The position numbers and the translations under genes were made by a program. DNA of 64,000 nt from Sinomonas sp. R1AF57 (GTDB lineage: Bacteria; Actinomycetota; Actinomycetes; Actinomycetales; Micrococcaceae). The stretch is taken from the NCBI RefSeq assembly GCF_002224485.1, contig NZ_CP022463.1, positions 3,212,436 through 3,276,435 on the forward strand, in the 5' to 3' direction. Positions 9,946 through 17,098 of the stretch are shown here, piece after piece. Numbering within the stretch: position 1 is the first letter of the stretch; each line of letters opens with the position of its first letter. The notes beneath the pieces are model-generated. The model saw nothing but the letters and a program-made list of their open reading frames with translations. It did not search any database and was not told the origin of the DNA.

Positions 9946-10356
9946 CTACTGCCCCGAGACCGCGGCAAGCGCGGCGCGCAGGCGCGTGCCGGCGTCGTCC
10001 GCGACCTCCTTGACCTGCCCGCTCGCACTGAGCTGCACCATGGTCTGGGGGTCGATCGCCTCGACGGTCGTCACCTCGGCGCCGGCGGCGCGGCGCACCA
10101 CGACGTTGCACGGCAGGAGCGCCCCCATCTCGGGTTCGGCGCCCAGGGCGCGGCTGGCGAGGTCCGGGTTGCACGCGCCGAGGATCACGTAGTCCCCCAC
10201 GGAGTCTCCCGCCTCATTGCCCAGCTTGGCGGTGAACGTCTTGCGGATGTCGATCTCCGTCAGGACCCCGAAGCCCTCGTCGGCGAGGGCCGCCTTGACG
10301 GCGTCGACCGCCTCGGCGTAGGGCAGCGGGACGTGCGTGGTGAGGGTGTAGGCCAT
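9946..10356 (-). CDS. DUF302 family protein
   Basis: 136 residues covering the DUF302 fold: PYAEAVDAVKAALADEGFGV followed by the DYVILGACNPDLASRAL and LLPCNVVVRR segments. Two conserved cysteines, in GACNP and LLPCNV, are typical of the family, which often occurs beside copper genes. It lies last in the copper island, 83 bp after the multicopper oxidase on the same strand, so co-transcription is likely. It has no signal peptide and should be cytoplasmic. Confidence 0.85.
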   Translation of the reverse strand: MAYTLTTHVPLPYAEAVDAVKAALADEGFGVLTEIDIRKTFTAKLGNEAGDSVGDYVILGACNPDLASRALGAEPEMGALLPCNVVVRRAAGAEVTTVEAIDPQTMVQLSASGQVKEVADDAGTRLRAALAAVSGQ

Positions 10357-10439
10357 GGGGCCCACGCTTCCAGAGGAGGCCGGGCCGGGCAAGGGGCCGA
10401 AGTCCCAGCCCGGCTCTGGCTCTGGCTCGGCTCTGGCCC

Positions 10440-12002
10440 TTACCGCATGTAGCTCAGGACCCCCATCATGCCGCGCGCCGCGTGGTAGGCGTTGTGGCAG
10501 TGGTAGAGCCACTGCCCCGGATTGTCGGCGTCGAAGAGGACGCTGACTGTCTGCCCCGGCCGCACGATCACCGTGTCCTTCCGCGCTCCGGCGTCCCCGA
10601 CCTGGAAGGTGTGGCCGTGCAGGTGCATGGGGTGCCACATCATCGACTCGTTGACGAAGTCGATCCGCACGCGCTCCCCCTGCCGCACCTCGAGGGCGCC
10701 GTCGTACGGGTTGGCCATGTCGAAGCGGCGCCCATTCAGGCCCCAGTCGAAGGCCATCATGGAGCCGGTGAGCCGGACCGTGTGGGTGCGGTCGGCGGCC
10801 CGCTGTGCGAGGCGGACGCCCGGCGCGGCGGCGAGCTGGCCGCCGTCGACCACCGTGCCCGTCAGCCGCGACGGCAGGGCCGCCGGGACCGGCTCCTTCC
10901 CCGTCCCGGTGCTGATCCGCCCGAGCGCGAGCCCCGTCTTGCCCTCCGGCCGCGCCATGAGCGGCGTCCACCCCTCGGGCACGGTGAGGAGGGCGTCGAT
11001 CCGCTCGCCCATGCCGAGCACGACGGCGTCCGCCTCCGTCCGCTCGACCGGGTACCCGTCCGTGTGGGTCACCGTGAGCTTCACCCCGGGCGCGCCGACG
11101 CGGTAGGCCGTGTCCCCGGCCGCGTTGATGATCCTGAGCCGGACGCGGTCCCCGGCCTTGGCCCGCAGCGTGTCCGGCTCCGAGGGGGTGCGGCCGTTGA
11201 ACAGGTGCAGGGGGTAGCGGACGTCCCCGGCGTCGCCGCCGAGGTAGTCGCTCACGGAGCCCATGCCCATGTACGGGCCGCCGCCCTGCCCGCCGGGCCG
11301 GCCGCCCATCATGCCGCCCATGCCTTGGGACAGCTCGTTGAGGACGTCCTCCGGGCTGCCGGTGACGCCGTCCATCCAGTCGTCGAGGAGGATGACCCAC
11401 TCGTGGTCCGAGTCCTTGGCCTCGGACGGGTCGTCGACGACGAGCGGCCCGTAGAGGCCGCGCTCGCGCTGGAGCTCCATGTGGGAGTGGTACCAGTACG
11501 TGCCGGGGTGGGCGAGCCTGAAGCCGTAGCCGAAGGTTCCGCCCGCGGCGATCTCCTTCTGCGTGAGCATCTCGACGCCGTCCTGGTCGTTGGCGAGGGC
11601 GAGTCCATGCCAGTGGACCACCGTGGGCTCCGGCAGTCCGTTGGCCAGTGCGACCTCGAGCCGGTCGCCCACCGAGCCGCGCAGGAGCGGGCCATTGACC
11701 GCCCCGTTGTACCCCCACGTGGGGACCGGCTTCCCGTCCAGGGTGGCGGTGAGCGGCGCTGGGTCCAGCCGGGCGGAGACAGTCCGGCCCGACGACGGGC
11801 GCGCGGCCTCGGCGGCCCGCACCGCGTCGTCGGAGGACAGGACGCGGGTGGCGCCCGAGGGCGACGGCGAGGTGCACGCGGCGAGCAGGGCCGCCGAGGC
11901 GGCCGCAAGCGAGAGCCCGAGGAAGCCGCGACGGGAGGAGACCGGCCCGACCAGCCAGCGCGGGCCCTGCGGGTGCCGGCCCTCGGGGTGCGGTCCGTTC
12001 AT
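10440..12002 (-). CDS. Tat-exported lipoprotein multicopper oxidase
   Basis: A 520-residue cupredoxin-type oxidase. The N-terminus has a twin-arginine motif (SSRRGFLGLSL) and a lipobox ending at Cys43 (LLAAC), so the protein is exported folded and lipidated. Copper ligands are complete: HWH at about 130-132, HSH at about 172-174, HPMHLHGHTF near 465 and HCHNAYHAARGMM near 501, which supply the type 1, 2 and 3 sites. A Met/Gly-rich loop (MGGMMGGRPGG, MGMGS) resembles the methionine-rich inserts of cuprous oxidases. Its start overlaps the previous stop (ATGA). Role: oxidation of Cu(I) outside the membrane for copper tolerance. Confidence 0.93.
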   Translation of the reverse strand: MNGPHPEGRHPQGPRWLVGPVSSRRGFLGLSLAAASAALLAACTSPSPSGATRVLSSDDAVRAAEAARPSSGRTVSARLDPAPLTATLDGKPVPTWGYNGAVNGPLLRGSVGDRLEVALANGLPEPTVVHWHGLALANDQDGVEMLTQKEIAAGGTFGYGFRLAHPGTYWYHSHMELQRERGLYGPLVVDDPSEAKDSDHEWVILLDDWMDGVTGSPEDVLNELSQGMGGMMGGRPGGQGGGPYMGMGSVSDYLGGDAGDVRYPLHLFNGRTPSEPDTLRAKAGDRVRLRIINAAGDTAYRVGAPGVKLTVTHTDGYPVERTEADAVVLGMGERIDALLTVPEGWTPLMARPEGKTGLALGRISTGTGKEPVPAALPSRLTGTVVDGGQLAAAPGVRLAQRAADRTHTVRLTGSMMAFDWGLNGRRFDMANPYDGALEVRQGERVRIDFVNESMMWHPMHLHGHTFQVGDAGARKDTVIVRPGQTVSVLFDADNPGQWLYHCHNAYHAARGMMGVLSYMR

Positions 12003-12880
12003 CACGGCCTCGCCGGCTCGTAGGCGGCGAAGGTGGCACCGCCGTCGCGGGACTCCAGCAGCCCGGAATCCGTCGCCGCGAGGACCCGCACGGGCTGGCC
12101 GGGAGCCGCGACGGCAGTGACCGCCTCGACCGCCTCCCCCGCGTCGCCGAGCCGGGTCCACGAGACGCCCGCGTCCGCGCTCGAGTAGACCGCGCCGTCG
12201 GGCGCCACTCCGACCACCCGGCGGGCGTCCGCGAACGCCGCGAACTGGATGAGCGGGGCGCTGGGCACGGCCAGCCACGTCGTCCCGCCGTCGAGGGAGG
12301 CGAACAGGCCCTTCTCGGTCGTGGCGAGGACGGTGTCCGTGGAAGGGTGCCCCGCGAGCACGGCCGGGTGGATGGAGGCCGGGACTGCGGTCCAGGCCTC
12401 GCCGGTCGGGGTGCGCTTGAGCCCGCCGTCGAACCCCACGAGGCCCGACTTCGTGACGGTGAGAGCGTGGAAGTCGGAGACACCCTCGTTGGAGACGGCG
12501 GTCCAGGTCCGGCCGCCGTCGGTCGAGCGGAGCAGGCCCAGCGGGTTGGGCCCGGACGAGCCGGGCCCGGGGTGGCCCGAGGCCCAGAGCGTCCCGGCGG
12601 GATCGCCGACGAAGCCCATGAAGTCGTCCGCGGCGCTGATGCGCTCGGGCTCAGCGCCGCTGAGGTCGTAGACGCCCTGGTGGGTCCCGATCAGGACGGT
12701 CGAGCCGTCGCCGGTCGCCGCGATGCCATGGACGTGGCCGCCCGGCAGGGAGGATCCCGTCGCGCCCGAGGCGGCGGGCGCCGTCGTGCCCGCTGCGGGT
12801 GCGGCGCACCCCGCCAGCGCGAGCGCGCCGGCGAGCGCGGCGGCGACGGCCAGGCCGGTCCGGGTCATGCGGGCGTTCAC
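12002..12880 (-). CDS. F510_1955 family glycosylhydrolase-like lipoprotein (beta-propeller)
   Basis: A 292-residue exported protein with a lipoprotein signal (ALAGALALAGC) and repeated BNR/Asp-box-like motifs such as STDGGRTW, SLDGGTTW and SRDGGATF, which indicate a sialidase-like beta-propeller. This matches proteins annotated as F510_1955 family glycosylhydrolases, which occur with copper genes. There is no evidence of sugar hydrolysis. The GTG at 12880 overlaps the DUF305 stop (GTGA), giving translational coupling; an ATG four codons later is the alternative. Function in copper handling at the cell surface is inferred from context only. Confidence 0.75.
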   Translation of the reverse strand: MNARMTRTGLAVAAALAGALALAGCAAPAAGTTAPAASGATGSSLPGGHVHGIAATGDGSTVLIGTHQGVYDLSGAEPERISAADDFMGFVGDPAGTLWASGHPGPGSSGPNPLGLLRSTDGGRTWTAVSNEGVSDFHALTVTKSGLVGFDGGLKRTPTGEAWTAVPASIHPAVLAGHPSTDTVLATTEKGLFASLDGGTTWLAVPSAPLIQFAAFADARRVVGVAPDGAVYSSADAGVSWTRLGDAGEAVEAVTAVAAPGQPVRVLAATDSGLLESRDGGATFAAYEPARP

Positions 12881-13506
12881 AGCTGTCCCAGGAGGGACTT
12901 CATCTGGTCGATCTCCGTGGTCTGGGAGTCGACGATCGACTGCGCCATCGCCACCGCCTCCGGGTGGGCACCCGTGCTGAGCTCCGACTTCGCCATCGTC
13001 ACGGCCCCCTCGTGGTGGGCGATCATCTGGGTGAGGAAGAGCTTGGCCCCGTCGCCGGCGTCGGCGGCCTTGAGCGCGGCGAGGTCCTCGTCGCTCACCA
13101 TGCCCTCCATGCCGTGGCCTGCGTCGGCGGCCATGCGAGTGGGCTGGTTCCATGCGGCGAGCCAGCCGCGCTGGGTCGCGATCTCCGGGGCCTGGGCGGC
13201 CTTGATCCGCTCTGCGAGCTGGGCGACCCGGGGGTCGAGGCCGGGCTTGGCCAGGACGATGCCGCTCATCTCGACGGCCTGCTCGTGGTGCGGGATCATC
13301 ATCTGCGCGAACATGGCGTCCGCGGCGTTGAACGCGCCCTGGGATGACGGGCTGGTGGGCGTCCCCATGGGCATCGAGTGCCCGCTGTGGTCCATCGGGG
13401 AAGCGCCCGACGTCGCGCCGGGAGCCGCCTGGGAGGCGCCGCATCCGGAGAGGGCGACGGTGGCGGCGAGCAGGGCAGCAGGGAGCGCAGAGTTCTTGGC
13501 GTTCAT
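12877..13506 (-). CDS. DUF305 family copper-associated lipoprotein
   Basis: 209 residues with a lipoprotein signal (LLAATVALSGC), a His/Met-rich linker (DHSGHSMPMG) and two copies of the DUF305 metal motif, MMIPHHEQAVEMS and MIAHHEGAVTMA. The paired histidines with nearby methionines fit copper binding outside the membrane. The stop overlaps the next start in the copper island. The ATG at 13506 follows GAAAGAAG-type purines, giving an acceptable ribosome binding site. Confidence 0.9.
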   Translation of the reverse strand: MNAKNSALPAALLAATVALSGCGASQAAPGATSGASPMDHSGHSMPMGTPTSPSSQGAFNAADAMFAQMMIPHHEQAVEMSGIVLAKPGLDPRVAQLAERIKAAQAPEIATQRGWLAAWNQPTRMAADAGHGMEGMVSDEDLAALKAADAGDGAKLFLTQMIAHHEGAVTMAKSELSTGAHPEAVAMAQSIVDSQTTEIDQMKSLLGQL

Positions 13507-13554
13507 CGGTCTTCTTTCAGTCGTGGAGAGGTGTGCGGGCAGGCGGAGGCCTGC

Positions 13555-14052
13555 TCACGTGCGACTGATCGAGAGCTGGGTGAGGTCTGGCGCCGGGGCG
13601 CGCGGGAGGATCGAACGTGGGAGGGAGGCCGCCGGCGGCTGCGGGAGCGCGTCTGAACGCTCCAGCACTACGACGGCGGGCGGCACCGGGGGCACCCCAC
13701 CGGGCGCCGGAATGCAGTGGGCCGCGTGGACCGGCACGTCGCCGCTGCCCCGCGTGCACTCGTCCGGGCCCCAGCCGGCCAATCGCTTGTCGGAGGCCAG
13801 CAGGATGTCTGGGCTCGTCGCGTGGCCGGTTCCCGGGATCGATCCGTGGGCATGGTGGGCTGGGGCCGCATGCGCCATAGCAGGCGTCGTGGTGTGCGTC
13901 GTGGACGCCCCCGGTGCCGTGTGCATGCCGAGCACGCCGAGGGCGAGGGCCAGGACGAGGAGCCACCGGACATATCGACACCACGCATCGCGCGGAACGG
14001 GCACAAGTGCCCGATGTCCGGCGCGAGTTGTGTCGATATGCACGCTCATCAT
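13555..14052 (-). CDS. DUF6153-like small His-rich membrane protein
   Basis: 165 residues with one clear membrane helix near the N-terminus (WLLVLALALGVLGMH), then a histidine-rich stretch (MAHAAPAHHAHG) and two cysteines (DECTRG, AAHCIP). This matches the layout of DUF6153 proteins, which accompany copper genes in actinobacteria. It starts 4 bp after the ATPase stop and so is translated in the same operon. The start codon is one of two adjacent ATGs after AGGA. Its first codons lie inside a nested inverted repeat (13971-14040). Confidence 0.65.
   Translation of the reverse strand: MMSVHIDTTRAGHRALVPVPRDAWCRYVRWLLVLALALGVLGMHTAPGASTTHTTTPAMAHAAPAHHAHGSIPGTGHATSPDILLASDKRLAGWGPDECTRGSGDVPVHAAHCIPAPGGVPPVPPAVVVLERSDALPQPPAASLPRSILPRAPAPDLTQLSISRT
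13971..14040. repeat. Nested inverted repeats over the start of the DUF6153-like gene
   Basis: Outer arms CATATCGACAC (13971-13981) and GTGTCGATATG (14030-14040) are perfect. An inner GGGCAC-AA-GTGCCC hairpin lies at 13999-14012. The structure covers codons 5-27 of the gene. Confidence 0.7.
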
Positions 14053-14056
14053 GGTC

Positions 14057-16231
14057 CTATCGGACGTGGCCCGGGTCCAAGTCGAGCCGCCGCAGCAGCT
14101 GCGCGTTGAGCGCCACGACAATCGTGGACAGGGACATGAGGACTGCGCCTGCAGCCGGGGAGAGCATGACCCCCGCGAACGCCAGCACTCCGGCCGCGAG
14201 CGGCACGGCGATGACGTTGTAGCCCGTGGCCCACACGAGGTTCTGCCACATCTTGCGGTAGCTCGCGCGGGACAGCTCGACGACCGAGACCACCGAGCGC
14301 GGGTCGTTGCCGGCGAGCACCACGCCCGCGGACTCGATGGCGACATCCGTGCCGGCGCCGATCGCGATGCCGACGTCGGCCCGGGCCAGGGCGGGCGCGT
14401 CGTTCACGCCGTCCCCGACCATCGCGACGCTGAGGCCGCGCTTCTGGAGTTCGGCAACCTTCTGGTCCTTGTCCTGCGGCAGCACCTGGGCGAACACCTC
14501 GTCGATGCCGAGGTCCCGGGCCACCGCGTCGGCCACCTGCTGGGCGTCGCCCGTGATCATCGCGACGCGGATCCCTCGCTGCTGGAGCGCAGCAACGGCA
14601 GTCCGGGACTCCTCTCGGACGGAGTCCTCGAGCGCGAGCGCCCCCGCGATCCCGCCGTCGCGGATCACGTGGAGCACCGAGGCGCCGCGGGCCTTCCAGC
14701 GGTCGACTGCGTCGGCCAGTTCCGCCGGGGTGTCGAGTCCCAGCTCGGCCAGCATCGCCGGGCCGCCGACCTGGACGAGCTCGCCGCCGTTCTCGCCGCC
14801 GACGCGCGCCTGGATGCCCCGGCCCGAGCTGGCCTGGAACCCGGTGGCCGCGGGAACGCGGAGGCCACGGTCGCGGGCCGCGCGGAGGATCGCCCGGGCC
14901 ACGGGGTGCTCGCTGTCCGACTCGGCGGCCGCGGCAAGCGCCAGGAGCGCGTCCTCGCAGGCCGGGCCGTCCGGGGCAGCCGCCGGCACGCCGGCGTGGT
15001 GCGCACCGCCGTCGCGCGCCGCACGGGCATCACGGGCAAGGACGCTCGCGACGGCCGCGACGCCGACGACCTCCGGCTCGCCCTTGGTGAGGGTGCCGGT
15101 CTTGTCGAAGAGGACGGCCTTGACGGTGCGCATGCGCTCGAGGGCGAGGCGGTCCTTGACGAGGACTCCGCCCTTGGCCGCGCGCTCCGTCGAGATGGCG
15201 ATGACGAGCGGGATGGCGAGGCCGAGCGCGTGGGGGCAGGCGATCACGAGGACGGTGACGGTGGCCGTCACCGCCGTGGGGAGGTCGCCGAGGAGGGACC
15301 ATGCGATGAACGTGAGGACGCCGGCGCCTGTCGCGAAGTAGAAGAGGAACGCGGCGGCCCGGTCGGCGAGCGCCTGGGCGCGCGAGGAGGAGGCCTGGGC
15401 GTCGGCGACCATGCGCTGGATGCCGGCGAGCGCCGTCGACTCCCCCACGGCCTCGACCCGAACGCGGAGGCTCGTGTCGGTCGCGACGGTGCCGGCGACG
15501 ACCGTGTCCCCGGGGCCGCGGGCGACCGTCTTGGACTCGCCGGTGATCATCGACTCGTCCAGCTCGGCGGTTCCCTCTTCGATGCGCCCGTCCGCGGGGA
15601 GCCGGCCACCGGCGCGCACGAGGACAAGGTCGCCCACCGACAGCTCGGACGCGGGGACGGTCTCGGTCTCGCCCGTGTCGCTGACGCGCTCGGCCTCGTC
15701 GGGCAGGAGTGCGGCGAGGGCCTCGAGCGCCCCGCGGGAGGCGCCGAGGGCGCGCATCTCGAGCCAGTGGCCCAGGAGCATGATCGTGACGAGGAGGGCG
15801 AGCTCCCACCAGAAGTCGAGGTCGAACCCGCCGATCCCCAGGCTCGTCGCCCACGAGGCGGCGAACGCGACCGTGATGGCCATCGCGATGAGCAGCATCA
15901 TGCCCGGCTTGCGGGTCCTCGCCTCGCTGAGGCCGCCCTTGAGGAACGGCAGGCCGCCATAGAAGAAGATCACGGTCCCCAGGACGGGGCCAATCCACTC
16001 GCTCCCGGGGAACATCGGCGGAGTCGCGCCGAAGAGGCGCCAGAACATCCCGCTGAAGTACACGACGACGAGCGACAGCCCGAGCGTAAGCCAGAACCGG
16101 TCGCGGAACATCGCGACCGAGTGGCCTGCGTGCTCGCCGTGGGTGTGGACCGCGTGCGGGTCGCCGTGGCCGGCGTGGAGCTGGGCGGTCATGTCGTGCC
16201 CGGCGTGATCGTGCATGGTGTGGTCTGTCAT
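14057..16231 (-). CDS. copB: Copper-translocating P-type ATPase, CopB type
   Basis: A 724-residue P1B-type ATPase. The first 40 residues contain a dozen histidines (HDHAGHD, HTHGEHAGH) in place of a CxxC domain. Membrane helices follow, with the ion-binding CPH at residues 332-334, the TGES loop at 230-233, the phosphorylation motif DKTGT with Asp376, and GDGVNDAPA near the C-terminal third. CPH with a His-rich tail marks the P1B-3/CopB group, which exports copper. It is the first gene of the leftward copper island, 97 bp from a CsoR-type operator. Confidence 0.92.
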   Translation of the reverse strand: MTDHTMHDHAGHDMTAQLHAGHGDPHAVHTHGEHAGHSVAMFRDRFWLTLGLSLVVVYFSGMFWRLFGATPPMFPGSEWIGPVLGTVIFFYGGLPFLKGGLSEARTRKPGMMLLIAMAITVAFAASWATSLGIGGFDLDFWWELALLVTIMLLGHWLEMRALGASRGALEALAALLPDEAERVSDTGETETVPASELSVGDLVLVRAGGRLPADGRIEEGTAELDESMITGESKTVARGPGDTVVAGTVATDTSLRVRVEAVGESTALAGIQRMVADAQASSSRAQALADRAAAFLFYFATGAGVLTFIAWSLLGDLPTAVTATVTVLVIACPHALGLAIPLVIAISTERAAKGGVLVKDRLALERMRTVKAVLFDKTGTLTKGEPEVVGVAAVASVLARDARAARDGGAHHAGVPAAAPDGPACEDALLALAAAAESDSEHPVARAILRAARDRGLRVPAATGFQASSGRGIQARVGGENGGELVQVGGPAMLAELGLDTPAELADAVDRWKARGASVLHVIRDGGIAGALALEDSVREESRTAVAALQQRGIRVAMITGDAQQVADAVARDLGIDEVFAQVLPQDKDQKVAELQKRGLSVAMVGDGVNDAPALARADVGIAIGAGTDVAIESAGVVLAGNDPRSVVSVVELSRASYRKMWQNLVWATGYNVIAVPLAAGVLAFAGVMLSPAAGAVLMSLSTIVVALNAQLLRRLDLDPGHVR

Positions 16232-16327
16232 GGTCAGCGCCGTCCTCCTGGGGTGCAGATGGTTCGTCGCTGGGGGCGATCGGCGGTAACGGGGAGGACC
16301 GCGTCCATCGCTGGCAGCATCATCAAT

Positions 16328-16344
16328 ATACCCCTAGGGGGTAT
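16328..16344. promoter_or_regulatory. CsoR-type copper operator
   Basis: ATACCCC-TAG-GGGGTAT, perfect 7-bp arms. This closely matches the GTATACCCC/GGGGTAT operators of the copper sensor CsoR. It sits 97 bp upstream of the copper ATPase. No csoR gene is visible in the window. The rest of 16232-16528 holds nothing else recognised. Confidence 0.85.
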
Positions 16345-16515
16345 GTTTGGCAACCGCCCTACCGCGTGGCACCCGGCATCGCGTGAAACTGCGCAGCTCG
16401 GGGCACGCTGAACCCACTACGGGGCCCGGGAGGCCGCGGATTGTGCAGTTTTCGACGGCTCAAGCGCGACGGCCACACCCACAGGGTGTGGGAGCCTGCA
16501 CGGCCCGCCTCGGAG

Positions 16516-16529
16516 TACTGTCCTAGCCA
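16516..16529 (+). promoter_or_regulatory. Leaderless promoter of the DUF3237 gene
   Basis: TACTGT at 16516-16521, seven bases, then ATG at 16529. Confidence 0.5.
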
Positions 16530-17014
16530 TGACCCAGGAACCCCAGGCACCGGAACCGCAGGCGCCAGCCCTCCAGTACGCAGGGACCCTCTCGGTCTTC
16601 ATCGCCGAGCCGATCGACGTCGGGCCGACACCCGAGGGGCACCGCCGGATCATCCCGATCACGGGCGGGACGGTCTGCGGGCCGCGACTGAGCGGGCGGG
16701 TCCTGCCGGGCGGCGCGGACTTCCAGATCCTGCACACCCCGGAGCTGTCCCAGCTCGACGCCCGCTACGCCCTCGAGCTCGACGACGGCGCGATCGTCTC
16801 GGTGGACAACGCCGCCATCCGGGCAGGCTCCGCCGACGCCCTGGGCCGGATCGCCCGCGGCGAGGCGGTAGACCCGCAGGAGATCTATTTCCGCTGCACG
16901 CCGCGGCTGCGGACCTCCGCACCCGAGTGGGACTGGGTGAACCGCACGATGTTCGTCGGTACGGGCGAACGCTACCCGGACCGGGTTGTCGTGCACGTCT
17001 TCGCCGTGGGGTGA
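16529..17014 (+). CDS. DUF3237 domain protein
   Basis: 161 residues making one beta-rich DUF3237 domain. The conserved run GHRRIIPITGGTVCGPRLSG is followed by PGGADF, LDARYALELDDGA and an IYFRCTPR strand. Family function is unknown. The first 18 residues are a Gln/Pro/Ala tail with repeats. It is a single gene with a leaderless-type start and is divergent from the copper operon. Confidence 0.85.
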   Translation: MTQEPQAPEPQAPALQYAGTLSVFIAEPIDVGPTPEGHRRIIPITGGTVCGPRLSGRVLPGGADFQILHTPELSQLDARYALELDDGAIVSVDNAAIRAGSADALGRIARGEAVDPQEIYFRCTPRLRTSAPEWDWVNRTMFVGTGERYPDRVVVHVFAVG

Positions 17015-17063
17015 CGCGCGGCCCGCGCGCAGGGCTCGGGTGCGGATCGCCGGGCCATGGCGG

Positions 17064-17098
17064 TTGACCAGCCCCCCGTCCCGCATAGGGTGGAGCCA
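17064..17098 (+). promoter_or_regulatory. Promoter of malQ
   Basis: TTGACC at 17064-17069, 16 bp, TAGGGT at 17086-17091, then six bases to the ATG. A good vegetative promoter giving a leaderless message. Confidence 0.65.

Noticed and set aside
12347-16411. A very long plus-strand open frame of more than 1300 codons across the copper island
   Set aside because: It is antisense to well-supported copper genes with clear motifs; such long shadow frames are normal in high-GC DNA and its translation has no family features.
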